In this document: positions 8,162 through 15,469 of the stretch, one piece after another
How the letters are laid out: each line of letters opens with the position of its first letter
Position numbering within the stretch: the first letter of the stretch is position 1
Notes under the pieces: model-generated
Databases searched by the model: none
Seen by the model: the letters and a program-made list of their open reading frames with translations, nothing else
Told to the model about the DNA's origin: nothing
DNA from: Streptosporangium canum
Lineage (GTDB): Bacteria; Actinomycetota; Actinomycetes; Streptosporangiales; Streptosporangiaceae
Assembly: GCF_900113865.1 (NCBI RefSeq)
Contig: NZ_FOQY01000004.1
Span: 124,001 to 188,000 of the forward strand
Length of the DNA stretch: 64,000 nt
Reading direction: 5' to 3'
Position numbers and translations under genes: made by a program

Positions 8162-9613
8162 ATGGCCATATTTCGGTCGGGATCAGGCGTACTGCGCCGT
8201 AAACCCATCGAACACATCGAGGAACCGGAGGGCCGCAGGAGCGAGCAGCTCACCCGCGTGCTGGGGCTCTGGCAGCTCACCGCGATCGGGGTGGGCGGCA
8301 TCATCGGCGCGGGCATCTTCACGCTCGCGGGCACGGTCGCCAACGGCACGGCCGGTCCCGCGGTCGTGGTGTCGTTCCTGATCGCCGGGATCGCGAGTGC
8401 GGCGGCGGCACTGTCCTACGCGGAGTTCGCGGGCCTCATCCCGAAAGCGGGGTCGGCCTACACCTACAGCTACGCGGTCCTCGGCGAGCTGCCGGGCTGG
8501 TTCATCGGCTGGGACCTGCTGCTGGAGTACACCGCGATCGTCGCGGTCGTCGCCATCGGCATCTCCGGCTACTTCTCGTTCCTGATCAGCGACCTGGGCG
8601 CGCAGCTGCCCGCGTGGATGCTGGGGGCGCCGGGGACGGGGGAAGGGCACCGGGTCGACCTGTTCGCCGCCATACTGTGCCTGCTCATCGCGTACCTGCT
8701 GAACCTCGGCATGAAGAACGCGGCCCGGTTCGAGACGGCCGTCGTCGGGCTGAAGGTCGCCGTGGTGCTGATGGTCGTCGTCGTCGGCTTCTTCTACATC
8801 AACTCCGACAACTACGTCCCGTTCTTCCCCTACGGCGTCGGCGGCGCCATAACCGGGGCGGCCACGGTCTTCTTCGCCGTCTTCGGCTACGACGCCATGA
8901 GCACGGCGGCGGAGGAGTCCAAGGACTCCCAGCGCCACATGCCGAAGGCGATCGTGTACTCGCTCGCCATCTCGATGGTCCTGTACGTGCTGGCCTGCCT
9001 GGTGCTGACGGGCATGCAGAAATACACGGAGATCGACAAGGAGAGCGGCTTCTCCACCGCGTTCAAGTCCGTGGGCCTGAGCCGCCTGGCCGACGTGATC
9101 GCGGTCGGGGCGATCGTCGGCATCCTCACCGTGATGTTCACCTTCATGCTCGGGGTGAGCCGTGTCTGGTTCTCGATGAGCCGCGACGGCCTGCTGCCCA
9201 AGTGGTTCGCCAAGACGCACCCGACGCGGCACGTGCCGACGCGCGTGACGTGGATCGTCGGCATCGCCTCGGCGTTCATCGCCGGGTTCCTCCCCATCCG
9301 GGAGGCCGCGGAGCTGACCAACATCGGCATCCTGCTCGCCTTCGCGGTCGTGTGCACGGCGGTGATCGTGCTGCGCTACCGGCAGCCCGACCTGCCGCGG
9401 ACCTTCCGCTGCCCCGGAATGCCGCTGGTGCCCGCGATCGGCGTCGTCTTCTCGCTCTGGCTGATCACCTTCCTGCAGTGGCAGACGTGGGTGCGCTTCC
9501 TGGTGTGGTTCCTGATCGGCCTGGTCATCTACTTCGGATACTCCTACCGGCACTCCGAGCTGGCCAAGGGACAGGCCGCGTACGGGGGCGGGGTTCCGCC
9601 GGACGAGCCCTGA
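8162..9613 (+). CDS. APC-family amino-acid permease, cationic amino acid transporter type
   Basis: 483 residues with about twelve transmembrane helices. The first helix carries the family's substrate-binding motif (IGVGGIIGAGIFTLAG), followed by AGPAVVVSFLIAGIASA and SYAEFAGLIPKAGSAYTY, typical of YhdG/CAT-like members of the APC superfamily. The Gly-rich helix-1 break and the E in SYAEF are intact. It probably moves an amino acid by proton symport or exchange; the substrate cannot be named. The start ATG at 8162 follows GGAGAGGA. No operon partner follows it. Confidence 0.9.
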   Translation: MAIFRSGSGVLRRKPIEHIEEPEGRRSEQLTRVLGLWQLTAIGVGGIIGAGIFTLAGTVANGTAGPAVVVSFLIAGIASAAAALSYAEFAGLIPKAGSAYTYSYAVLGELPGWFIGWDLLLEYTAIVAVVAIGISGYFSFLISDLGAQLPAWMLGAPGTGEGHRVDLFAAILCLLIAYLLNLGMKNAARFETAVVGLKVAVVLMVVVVGFFYINSDNYVPFFPYGVGGAITGAATVFFAVFGYDAMSTAAEESKDSQRHMPKAIVYSLAISMVLYVLACLVLTGMQKYTEIDKESGFSTAFKSVGLSRLADVIAVGAIVGILTVMFTFMLGVSRVWFSMSRDGLLPKWFAKTHPTRHVPTRVTWIVGIASAFIAGFLPIREAAELTNIGILLAFAVVCTAVIVLRYRQPDLPRTFRCPGMPLVPAIGVVFSLWLITFLQWQTWVRFLVWFLIGLVIYFGYSYRHSELAKGQAAYGGGVPPDEP

Positions 9614-9715
9614 CGGCGCCGCCACCCGCCCTCGAAAACCGGCGTGCCCGCCTCCCCGGCCTGGCCGCCGGACCGGAAGGCGGGCGGCGGCCGGGCAGGC
9701 GGGGGCGGGAGACCG

Positions 9716-11389
9716 TCAGAAGAGCCCCGTGGAGACGCCGGCCGTGAAGGAGACCGTGCCGTCCGGGGTGCGGACCCGCACGTTCCCGCCGGAACAGGAG
9801 ATCTCCGGGTCGGCGGCGCCCGGCACGATCACGGTCAGCAGGGCTCCCGCCGCCGGGGAGACCACCGTCGGGACCTTGATCCTCTTCAGGTAACCGGGCG
9901 AGATCTCCCCGGACCGGACCGACTGGCCGCCTATCGGCCTGCACGCGGGCATCTCCAGCTGGATCAGCGACGCCCGCCAGCCTCTGTCGGCCAGCACCAC
10001 CCTGCCGCCCCCGGCGGCGGTCGCGCTGAGCGTGGGGCCGAGGTGCCACAGCGGGCGCACCTGCCGCCCCCGCGGGACCGCGTCCAGTACGGCCATCAGA
10101 TCCGTACCGTGCTCGACCAGCACGGACCGGGTACGGGTGAGGCCGTAGGCCTCGTCGGCGAACCGGAAGGACTGGCGCGTACGGCCGGCGGTCTCCCCCA
10201 GCAGGCGTGCCGCCGTACCTTCCCGGAAGTCCGCGCCGACCACGACGGGAACGTTGTGGGCCTGCGGCGAGAGCGTCCACCGCTGGTAGGGCGTCTTCTC
10301 GTAGGAGTGGAAGCCCGCCTCCACCAGGATGTCGCGCCGCCGCGCGTGGTAGGTCACGCCGAGATGGTCCTCGTGCCCGTGGAGCGCGCGCCCGGGGCCG
10401 AACCTGATCGAGTAGTAGGCCGAGTCCGCGTCGTTCCAGGCGGTCCTGCCGAAGACGTAGCCGCCCGTGAACACCTTCACGGTGTCCTCTCCCGTGGAGA
10501 TCCCCTTGGGGCGCAGATCGGCCGGGCTGTCGCCGATGGGCGCCAGGCGGCCGTCGGGCTGGGTGGCGTGGGCGATGTAGTCCTCCAGCGACCGCCACCG
10601 CCGGGTGAGCTCGGCGGGCATGCCGACCCCGCAGTCCTTGATCTCGTCCATCGCGACGCGCATCCGCTGATGGACGTAGAGCCCGTAGCGCGGCGCCTGC
10701 TCGCGCAGCACTCCCTGCGCGTCGATGGCGAGTTCGGCCGAGGCGGTCATCCGGCGCAGCGCCAGTGCCGTCCACTCCTGCTCGCCGAAGCGGCAGCCGA
10801 TGCCCAGCAGCGCGATGTCCTGGTCCAGGCCGTGGTTGTGGCCGCCCTTGTAGAGGGCGGCGTCGGCCAGGATCCCGGCGTGCTCGGCCAGGCTGGCGGC
10901 CAGCCAGTCGTCCTTGACGTGAGCGCTGAGGCAGACCAGGGCCGGGGCGCGGAGCGCGACCGGGTGCTCGGCCCAGGCCCACGGGCTGATGCCGGCCTTT
11001 CCGCGTGGGTTGTCGCGCACCCAGTCCCTGGCGATCTCGGCCGCCCGGTCGAGGTATTCGCGCCGCCCGGTGGCCTCGTAGTCCACGACCAGCCGTCCCA
11101 TCCACCGCAGGGTGTGCAGGTTCAGCGCCCACGAGCGGTTCCGGTAGGGGTCGGCACGCCAGTCGATGTCCCTGCCCAGCTCCACCGGGGGAAGGCCGAC
11201 GAAGGCGACCCGCCCTCTCATCGCGTCGGTCCCCGGCACGGTGGAGAACTGGCCGCGCGGGCAGGTGACCCTGCCCCGGCTGTCGGCCAGGGAGAACTCG
11301 ACCGGCCCGCAGGCCAGAAGGGTCAGGAAGGTCAGGACGGTCAGGGCGAGTGCGCCCAGTCCGATGATCCCCCGTTTTTTGTCAAGCAA
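9716..11389 (-). CDS. Heparinase II/III-like polysaccharide lyase family lipoprotein
   Basis: 557 residues. The start is TTG at 11389 with GGAG seven bases before it; an in-frame TGA lies just upstream and excludes a longer form. Residues 1-27 form a signal peptide (MLDKKRG, hydrophobic core, lipobox LLAC). An alpha/alpha toroid follows (about 60-290) with SWALNLHTLRWMGRL and GGHNHGLDQDIALL, whose His/Asn belong to the lyase active-site region. The C-terminal beta-sandwich shows HGHEDHLGVTYHARRRDILV and QRWTLSPQAHNVPVV, diagnostic of the heparinase II/III domain. It likely cleaves acidic polysaccharide at the cell surface. It stands alone, with no sulfatase or sugar transporter beside it. Confidence 0.85.
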   Translation of the reverse strand: MLDKKRGIIGLGALALTVLTFLTLLACGPVEFSLADSRGRVTCPRGQFSTVPGTDAMRGRVAFVGLPPVELGRDIDWRADPYRNRSWALNLHTLRWMGRLVVDYEATGRREYLDRAAEIARDWVRDNPRGKAGISPWAWAEHPVALRAPALVCLSAHVKDDWLAASLAEHAGILADAALYKGGHNHGLDQDIALLGIGCRFGEQEWTALALRRMTASAELAIDAQGVLREQAPRYGLYVHQRMRVAMDEIKDCGVGMPAELTRRWRSLEDYIAHATQPDGRLAPIGDSPADLRPKGISTGEDTVKVFTGGYVFGRTAWNDADSAYYSIRFGPGRALHGHEDHLGVTYHARRRDILVEAGFHSYEKTPYQRWTLSPQAHNVPVVVGADFREGTAARLLGETAGRTRQSFRFADEAYGLTRTRSVLVEHGTDLMAVLDAVPRGRQVRPLWHLGPTLSATAAGGGRVVLADRGWRASLIQLEMPACRPIGGQSVRSGEISPGYLKRIKVPTVVSPAAGALLTVIVPGAADPEISCSGGNVRVRTPDGTVSFTAGVSTGLF

Positions 11390-11397
11390 GTGATTGC
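11384..11397. promoter_or_regulatory. Small palindrome at the heparinase start
   Basis: AGCAA-GTGA-TTGCT, perfect 5-bp arms, overlapping the TTG start codon of the heparinase-like gene. A repressor site or a start-masking stem are both possible. Confidence 0.25.
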
Positions 11398-11857
11398 TCC
11401 ATCAAAAGGCGCGAGCGGCCCCAGCGCGCTCGCGACATGGAAGGACACGATCTCCCGGTGGGCGAGGCCCCTCGCTCACCGGGAGGTTTTCAGGGAGCTC
11501 CGGAGAGCCCCGCCGGACCGGCGTCCCGGCCCGGCGACCCGTTCACGGCAGGGGGCACAGGCCCCCCGGAACCGGCGTCCGCGGCTCCCGGCACGGGCCG
11601 CGGCGCCGCGCGGGAGCGCTCGGCGACCCGCACGGGAGCCGCCGGATGCCGCCGCCCCCGGCGACCGCCGCGCGCCCGGCCGGCGTTCTGATCATGAACT
11701 GTTAGATGCGCGACACCCCGGGGTTGTTCTCCATCGGCACGTCTTTTCGCGGCGGGATCGGGTGCCGCCGGATTCTCCCGGCGAGATCGGGGCCGCCGGA
11801 CGGCGGGAACGTGTGACCCCCGGCGCCCGCCCGCCCGCGGCGCGGTGAATCCCGGGC
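11390..11857. other. Non-coding region between heparinase gene and copper locus
   Basis: About 470 bases with no credible gene. It holds an 8-bp GCGAGCG-type inverted repeat near 11410-11433, a strong terminator-like hairpin at 11452-11485, and a very GC-rich stretch of compositionally simple sequence. The copper promoter begins at 11858. Confidence 0.5.
11452..11485 (+). terminator. Strong hairpin followed by GGTTTTC
   Basis: CTCCCGGTG pairs with CACCGGGAG, continued by an inner GCGAG/CTCGC, giving a 15-bp stem with one G-U pair and a four-base loop. The run GGTTTTC after it suits termination on the + strand. No + strand gene lies directly before it. Confidence 0.5.
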
Positions 11858-11915
11858 TTGAGAAATAGAACCCCCTAGGGGTATGTTACGGTCACTGACA
11901 TACCCCGCCGGGGTA
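11858..11915 (+). promoter_or_regulatory. Copper-responsive promoter with CsoR-type operators
   Basis: A -35 box TTGAGA (11858-11863) and a -10 box TATGTT (11882-11887) are 18 bases apart. The palindrome CCCCTAGGGG (11872-11881) lies exactly between them. A second palindrome, TACCCC-GCC-GGGGTA (11901-11915), lies just after the expected start point. The TACCCC/GGGGTA pattern is that of CsoR operators, so apo-CsoR should block this promoter and Cu(I) should release it. Confidence 0.75.
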
Positions 11916-11934
11916 CACGTGAGAGGAGAAACCC

Positions 11935-12216
11935 ATGTGCACGGCATGCGCGTGCGGCACCCAGGACAGCGCCTCCGCCCAGGTGGAGATCACTGAAGGC
12001 AGGACCTACACGGTCAGCGGGATGACCTGCGGCCACTGCGTCTCGTCGGTCTCCGCCGAGATCGGCGGCATCGGCGGAGTGACCGGCGTCCAGGTCGACC
12101 TGGCCACCGGCCTGGTCACGGTCAGCGGGGCGACCTTCTCCGACGAGGAGATCCGCGCGGCCGTGGACCGGGCGGGTTACGCGCTGGCGGACACCTCACC
12201 GGCCAGCGTGTCCTGA
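11935..12216 (+). CDS. CopZ-like copper chaperone with extra N-terminal Cys cluster
   Basis: 93 residues: a heavy-metal-associated (HMA) domain with the Cu(I)-binding motif SGMTCGHC near residue 29 and the HMA end VDRAGYAL. Before it is a short N-terminal segment MCTACACGTQ with three further cysteines, which could form a second metal site. It is the first gene after the CsoR-controlled promoter; GAGAGGAG precedes the ATG. It presumably hands Cu(I) to CopA or to CsoR in the cytoplasm. A second, smaller chaperone lies at 14226. A 17-bp duplication spans its stop codon. Confidence 0.88.
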   Translation: MCTACACGTQDSASAQVEITEGRTYTVSGMTCGHCVSSVSAEIGGIGGVTGVQVDLATGLVTVSGATFSDEEIRAAVDRAGYALADTSPASVS

Positions 12217-12237
12217 GAACCAGCGTGTCCTGAGAAC
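12204..12237 (+). repeat. 17-bp perfect tandem duplication across a stop codon
   Basis: CAGCGTGTCCTGAGAAC occurs at 12204-12220 and again at 12221-12237. The first copy contains the last codons and stop of the CopZ-like gene. Confidence 0.9.
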
Positions 12238-12241
12238 AAGT

Positions 12242-12271
12242 GGTGGGCGTGCATTGGCGTGCACGCCCACC
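12242..12271 (+). terminator. Hairpin after the CopZ-like gene
   Basis: GGTGGGCGTGCA pairs perfectly with TGCACGCCCACC over 12 bp, with a six-base loop. There is no T-run. It may end the short chaperone transcript or lower read-through into the exporter. Confidence 0.55.
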
Positions 12272-12355
12272 GCGGGGCCGGTCCGACTCGAATCACACCA
12301 ATCCCCCACCACGCATCCTGCCACCCGGCGGGACGCGAGAAACCAGGAGTGCGGC

Positions 12356-13783
12356 ATGAACGCCGTCAACCCACGCAGGTGGCAGGCACTCGTCGTGCTC
12401 GCCGCCGCGCAGTTCATGGTCATCATGGACACCTCCATCATCGGCGTCGCCCTGCCGGACATGCAGCGCGATCTCGGCTTCTCCCAGGGCGACCTGCAGT
12501 GGGTCTTCAACGCCTACGTCATCGCCTTCGGCGGCCTGCTGCTGCTCGGCGGGCGGCTGTCGGACCTGTTCGGCGCCCGCAAGATCTTCACCATCGGCTG
12601 GATCATCCTGATCGCCGGCTCGATCGTCGCCGCGGCGGCGAGCGACGCCTGGATCGAGATCGGCGGCCGCGCCGTCCAGGGCGTCGGCGGGGCGCTCATC
12701 GCCCCCGCCTCGATGACGCTGCTCATGATGCTCTTCGGGCACAACCCCCGCGAGCTGGGCAAGGCCATGGCCCTGTACGGCGCCGCCGCGCCCGCCGGAG
12801 GCACCGCCGGAGTGTTCCTCGGCGGCGTCATCACCGAGTATCTGAGCTGGCCGTGGGTCTTCATCGTCTACGTTCCGATCGGCCTGGCCACCCTGGCCGC
12901 CGTCCCCGCGCTGCTCCCTGCGACGCAGGGCAAGCGGGGCTCGGTCGACGTGCTGGGCGCGATCGCGGTCACCGCCGGTATCGCGCTGGCCGTCTACACC
13001 ATCGTCAGCGCTCCTGAGCAGAGTCTGACCGTCACGCTGATCGAGGGCGTGGGCGCCGCCGTCCTGCTCGGGCTGTTCCTGGTCATCCAGCGCAGCGTCC
13101 GCGAGCCGCTCATGCCGCTGAAGATCTGGAAGGCCCCCGGCCTGGCCACCGCCAACCTGGCGATGGCGCTTCTCGGCGCGGCCTGGATCCCGATGTGGTA
13201 TTTCCTCAACCTCTACCTGCAGCAGGTCCTGGGGTACGGCGCCTTCCCCAGCGGGGCCGCGCTGCTGCCGATGACCATCGCGATCATGATCTTCATGATC
13301 GGCGTCACCGCCCGGCTGCTCGGCCGTTTCGGCGCCAAGCCGCTCATCGTCGTCGGCCTGGTGATCCTGGCGCTGGGAGTCGCGGGGCTGTCCCTGGTGC
13401 GGCCGGACGGGGCGTTCGCCTCCGATGTGCTGCCCGCGTCGCTGGTCGCGGCGGTCGGCATGTCGCTGGCCTACATCCCGGCGATGATGTCGGCCATGTC
13501 GGGGGCGCGACCGGAGGAGAGCGGCCTCGCCTCGGGCATCGTCAACACCACCTACCAGGTCGGCTCGGCCCTCGGGCTGGCGGTCATGACCGCGATCGCC
13601 ACCTCCCGGGGGGCCGCCGAGCTGGGTGACCCGCACATGCTCACCAACGGTTTCCAGGGCGCCTTCATCGGGGCCGGAGCGGTGGCGGCGCTGGGCGCCG
13701 TGCTCACCCTGCTGCTCATGCGCGGGCGCCGGTCGGCCTCCCGGCCGGACGCGGGCACCCGAGCGGAGTCGCTCGACGCGTAG
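12356..13783 (+). CDS. DHA2 (EmrB/QacA-type) MFS drug/metal exporter
   Basis: 475 residues and about fourteen transmembrane helices, as for DHA2 proton antiporters. Motifs: FMVIMDTSIIGVALPDMQRD in helix 1 (the D of the LD-type motif C region) and the loop motif GGRLSDLFGARK (motif A). It begins at ATG 12356 after AGGAG. Its place between a copper chaperone and csoR is unusual; such exporters commonly pump organic cations or antibiotics, so it may export a metal chelate or may simply be drawn under the same control. The C-terminus is short and polar. Confidence 0.85.
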   Translation: MNAVNPRRWQALVVLAAAQFMVIMDTSIIGVALPDMQRDLGFSQGDLQWVFNAYVIAFGGLLLLGGRLSDLFGARKIFTIGWIILIAGSIVAAAASDAWIEIGGRAVQGVGGALIAPASMTLLMMLFGHNPRELGKAMALYGAAAPAGGTAGVFLGGVITEYLSWPWVFIVYVPIGLATLAAVPALLPATQGKRGSVDVLGAIAVTAGIALAVYTIVSAPEQSLTVTLIEGVGAAVLLGLFLVIQRSVREPLMPLKIWKAPGLATANLAMALLGAAWIPMWYFLNLYLQQVLGYGAFPSGAALLPMTIAIMIFMIGVTARLLGRFGAKPLIVVGLVILALGVAGLSLVRPDGAFASDVLPASLVAAVGMSLAYIPAMMSAMSGARPEESGLASGIVNTTYQVGSALGLAVMTAIATSRGAAELGDPHMLTNGFQGAFIGAGAVAALGAVLTLLLMRGRRSASRPDAGTRAESLDA

Positions 13784-13803
13784 GGAGCGGGATCGCTCCC
13801 GGA

Positions 13804-13845
13804 CGGTACCCCCCACCCCCACCGGAATACCTTAGGGGGGTACCG
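13804..13845 (+). promoter_or_regulatory. Perfect 11-bp inverted repeat before csoR, containing a CsoR-type half-site pair
   Basis: CGGTACCCCCC (13804-13814) and GGGGGGTACCG (13835-13845) are exact reverse complements 20 bases apart. The right arm, with the preceding bases, also reads TACCTTAGGGGGGTA, a CsoR-like operator. It lies about 50 bases before the csoR start and could serve as terminator of the exporter gene, as an autoregulatory operator, or both. Confidence 0.6.
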
Positions 13846-13893
13846 TGTTGTTACGGATGAACCGATGAGACAAGAGTGACCGGAGGCGGGGAA

Positions 13894-14175
13894 ATGGCCG
13901 GATACAGCGACACCAAGCAGGACCACCTCCGGCGGCTGCGCCGGATCGAGGGCCAGGCACGCGGGCTGCAGCGCATGGTCGAGGAGGACAAGTACTGCAT
14001 CGACATCCTCACCCAGGTGTCGGCGGCCAACCGGGCCCTGCAGTCCTTCGCCCTCGCCCTCCTGGAAGAGCACCTGGCGCACTGCCTGGCCGACGCCACC
14101 GCCAAGGGCGGCCCCGAGGCCGAGGCCAAGATCAAGGAAGCCTCCGACGCCATCGCCCGCCTCGTCCGTTCCTGA
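13894..14175 (+). CDS. csoR: CsoR copper-sensing repressor
   Basis: 93 residues, all-alpha CsoR/RcnR family. The Cu(I) ligand triad is visible: Cys in DKYCIDILTQ, and His and Cys in HLAHCLADA, in the C-H-C arrangement that marks copper sensors rather than nickel or formaldehyde sensors. RRLRRIEGQARGLQRMV is the DNA-binding/dimer helix. The ATG at 13894 is preceded by GGAGG; the GTG at 13876 is a less likely start. It should bind the TACCCC...GGGGTA palindromes at 11872-11915 and before its own gene. Confidence 0.93.
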   Translation: MAGYSDTKQDHLRRLRRIEGQARGLQRMVEEDKYCIDILTQVSAANRALQSFALALLEEHLAHCLADATAKGGPEAEAKIKEASDAIARLVRS

Positions 14176-14225
14176 CCGACTCACGGATCCGCACATAGGG
14201 ATCCACGCAAAGAAGGATGATCATC

Positions 14226-14438
14226 ATGAGCACCACCACATACATCGTCAAGGGCATGACCTGCGGCCACTGCGTCAGCTCGGTCACCGAAGAGGTCGGC
14301 GGGGTCCCCGGCGTCACCGGCGTCAAGGTGGACCTGGCCACCGGCCTGCTCACCGTCGACGGCGAGGGCTCCACCGACGCCGCCGCGATCACGGCCGCCG
14401 TCGAGGAGGCCGGATACGAAGTGGTGACCCCGTCGTGA
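14226..14438 (+). CDS. copZ: CopZ copper chaperone
   Basis: 70 residues: a single HMA domain with KGMTCGHC near residue 9 and the terminal EEAGYEV. An in-frame ATG at 14217 would add three residues; the ATG at 14226 is better placed relative to the purine-rich AGAAGGA. It is closely similar in its core to the chaperone at 11935, suggesting a duplication within the locus. Its stop overlaps the GTG start of the next gene (GTGA), so the secreted protein is coupled to it. Confidence 0.92.
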   Translation: MSTTTYIVKGMTCGHCVSSVTEEVGGVPGVTGVKVDLATGLLTVDGEGSTDAAAITAAVEEAGYEVVTPS

Positions 14439-15439
14439 ACACACCCGCCAAGCTCGGCGCCTACGTCCTCGGACTCGCCGTGATCTTCGGTGGAGCGCTG
14501 GGAGCCGGCAGCGCCGTGGGCTCCGTCAGCCCCCCGCCCGCCACGGACGGCCACCAGGTCCATACGCCCCCGTCCCCCGGCCAGGCGGCCGACGGCCACG
14601 GAGCCCACACGGAGACGGCCCCGAGCCAGGCCGCCACCAAGACATCCATCCCCGGAGGGCTTCAAATGTCCCAGGACGGCTACACCCTGACCCCCGAGAC
14701 CACGACGGTCAAGCCGGGCGAGGCCACCGACTTCCGGTTCACCGTGACCGGCCCCGACGGCAGGCCGGTCACCGGCTACCAGGTGCAGCACGACAAGAAG
14801 CTGCACTTCATCGTGGTCTCCCGCGACCTGGGCAGCTTCCAGCACCTGCACCCCGAAGAGGCCGGGGGCGGCGTGTGGTCGGTGAAGCTGACACTGCCCG
14901 GAGCGGGCGCCTACCGGGCGTTCGCCGACTTCGCCCCCGAGGGCGGCACCGGCCTGACCCTCGGCGCCGACCTGCACGCGGAGGGCGACTACACGCCCAA
15001 GGCGCTGCCCGCCGCCGGCCGTACGTCCACGGTCGACGGCTACACCGTCACCCTGGACGGCGACCTGACACCCGGCGCCTCCAGTAAGCTCACCCTCAAG
15101 GTGAGCAGGGACGGCAAGCCTGTCACCGACCTGCAGCCCTACCTGGGCGCCTACGGCCACCTGGTCGCGCTGCGCGCCGGAGACCTGGCCTACCTGCACG
15201 TGCACCCCGACGGGGAGCCGGGCGACGGGAAGACGCCCGCCGGACCGGAGATCACCTTCTACGCCGAGGTGCCCAGCCGGGGCGACTACCGTCTCTTCCT
15301 GGACTTCCAGCACGAGGGGACCGTGCGCACCGCGGACTTCACCGCCCGCGCCGGGGAGCTCCCGGCACCGGCCGCCCCGAGCCCGGAGCCGACGGCCACA
15401 CCGTCCACGTCCGGCTCGCACGGCGCCCACAACCACTGA
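14435..15439 (+). CDS. Secreted His-rich copper-locus protein of unknown function
   Basis: 334 residues. The N-terminus is a signal or anchor segment (LGAYVLGLAVIFGGALGAG). A His-rich linker follows (GHQVHTPP, DGHGAHTE), then two similar beta-rich domains of about 110 residues. Each has a paired His motif: LHFIVVSRDLGSFQHLHP in the first and AYLHVHPDGEPG in the second. The tail is Pro/Thr-rich and ends SGSHGAHNH. The pattern suggests extracytoplasmic copper binding by two tandem cupredoxin- or YtkA-like domains. It lies between CopZ and CopA and overlaps copZ. I do not recognise a named family with certainty. Confidence 0.75.
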   Translation: MNTPAKLGAYVLGLAVIFGGALGAGSAVGSVSPPPATDGHQVHTPPSPGQAADGHGAHTETAPSQAATKTSIPGGLQMSQDGYTLTPETTTVKPGEATDFRFTVTGPDGRPVTGYQVQHDKKLHFIVVSRDLGSFQHLHPEEAGGGVWSVKLTLPGAGAYRAFADFAPEGGTGLTLGADLHAEGDYTPKALPAAGRTSTVDGYTVTLDGDLTPGASSKLTLKVSRDGKPVTDLQPYLGAYGHLVALRAGDLAYLHVHPDGEPGDGKTPAGPEITFYAEVPSRGDYRLFLDFQHEGTVRTADFTARAGELPAPAAPSPEPTATPSTSGSHGAHNH

Positions 15440-15469
15440 CGCAGGCATGAAGAGCGAAAGGAGCAGGTG

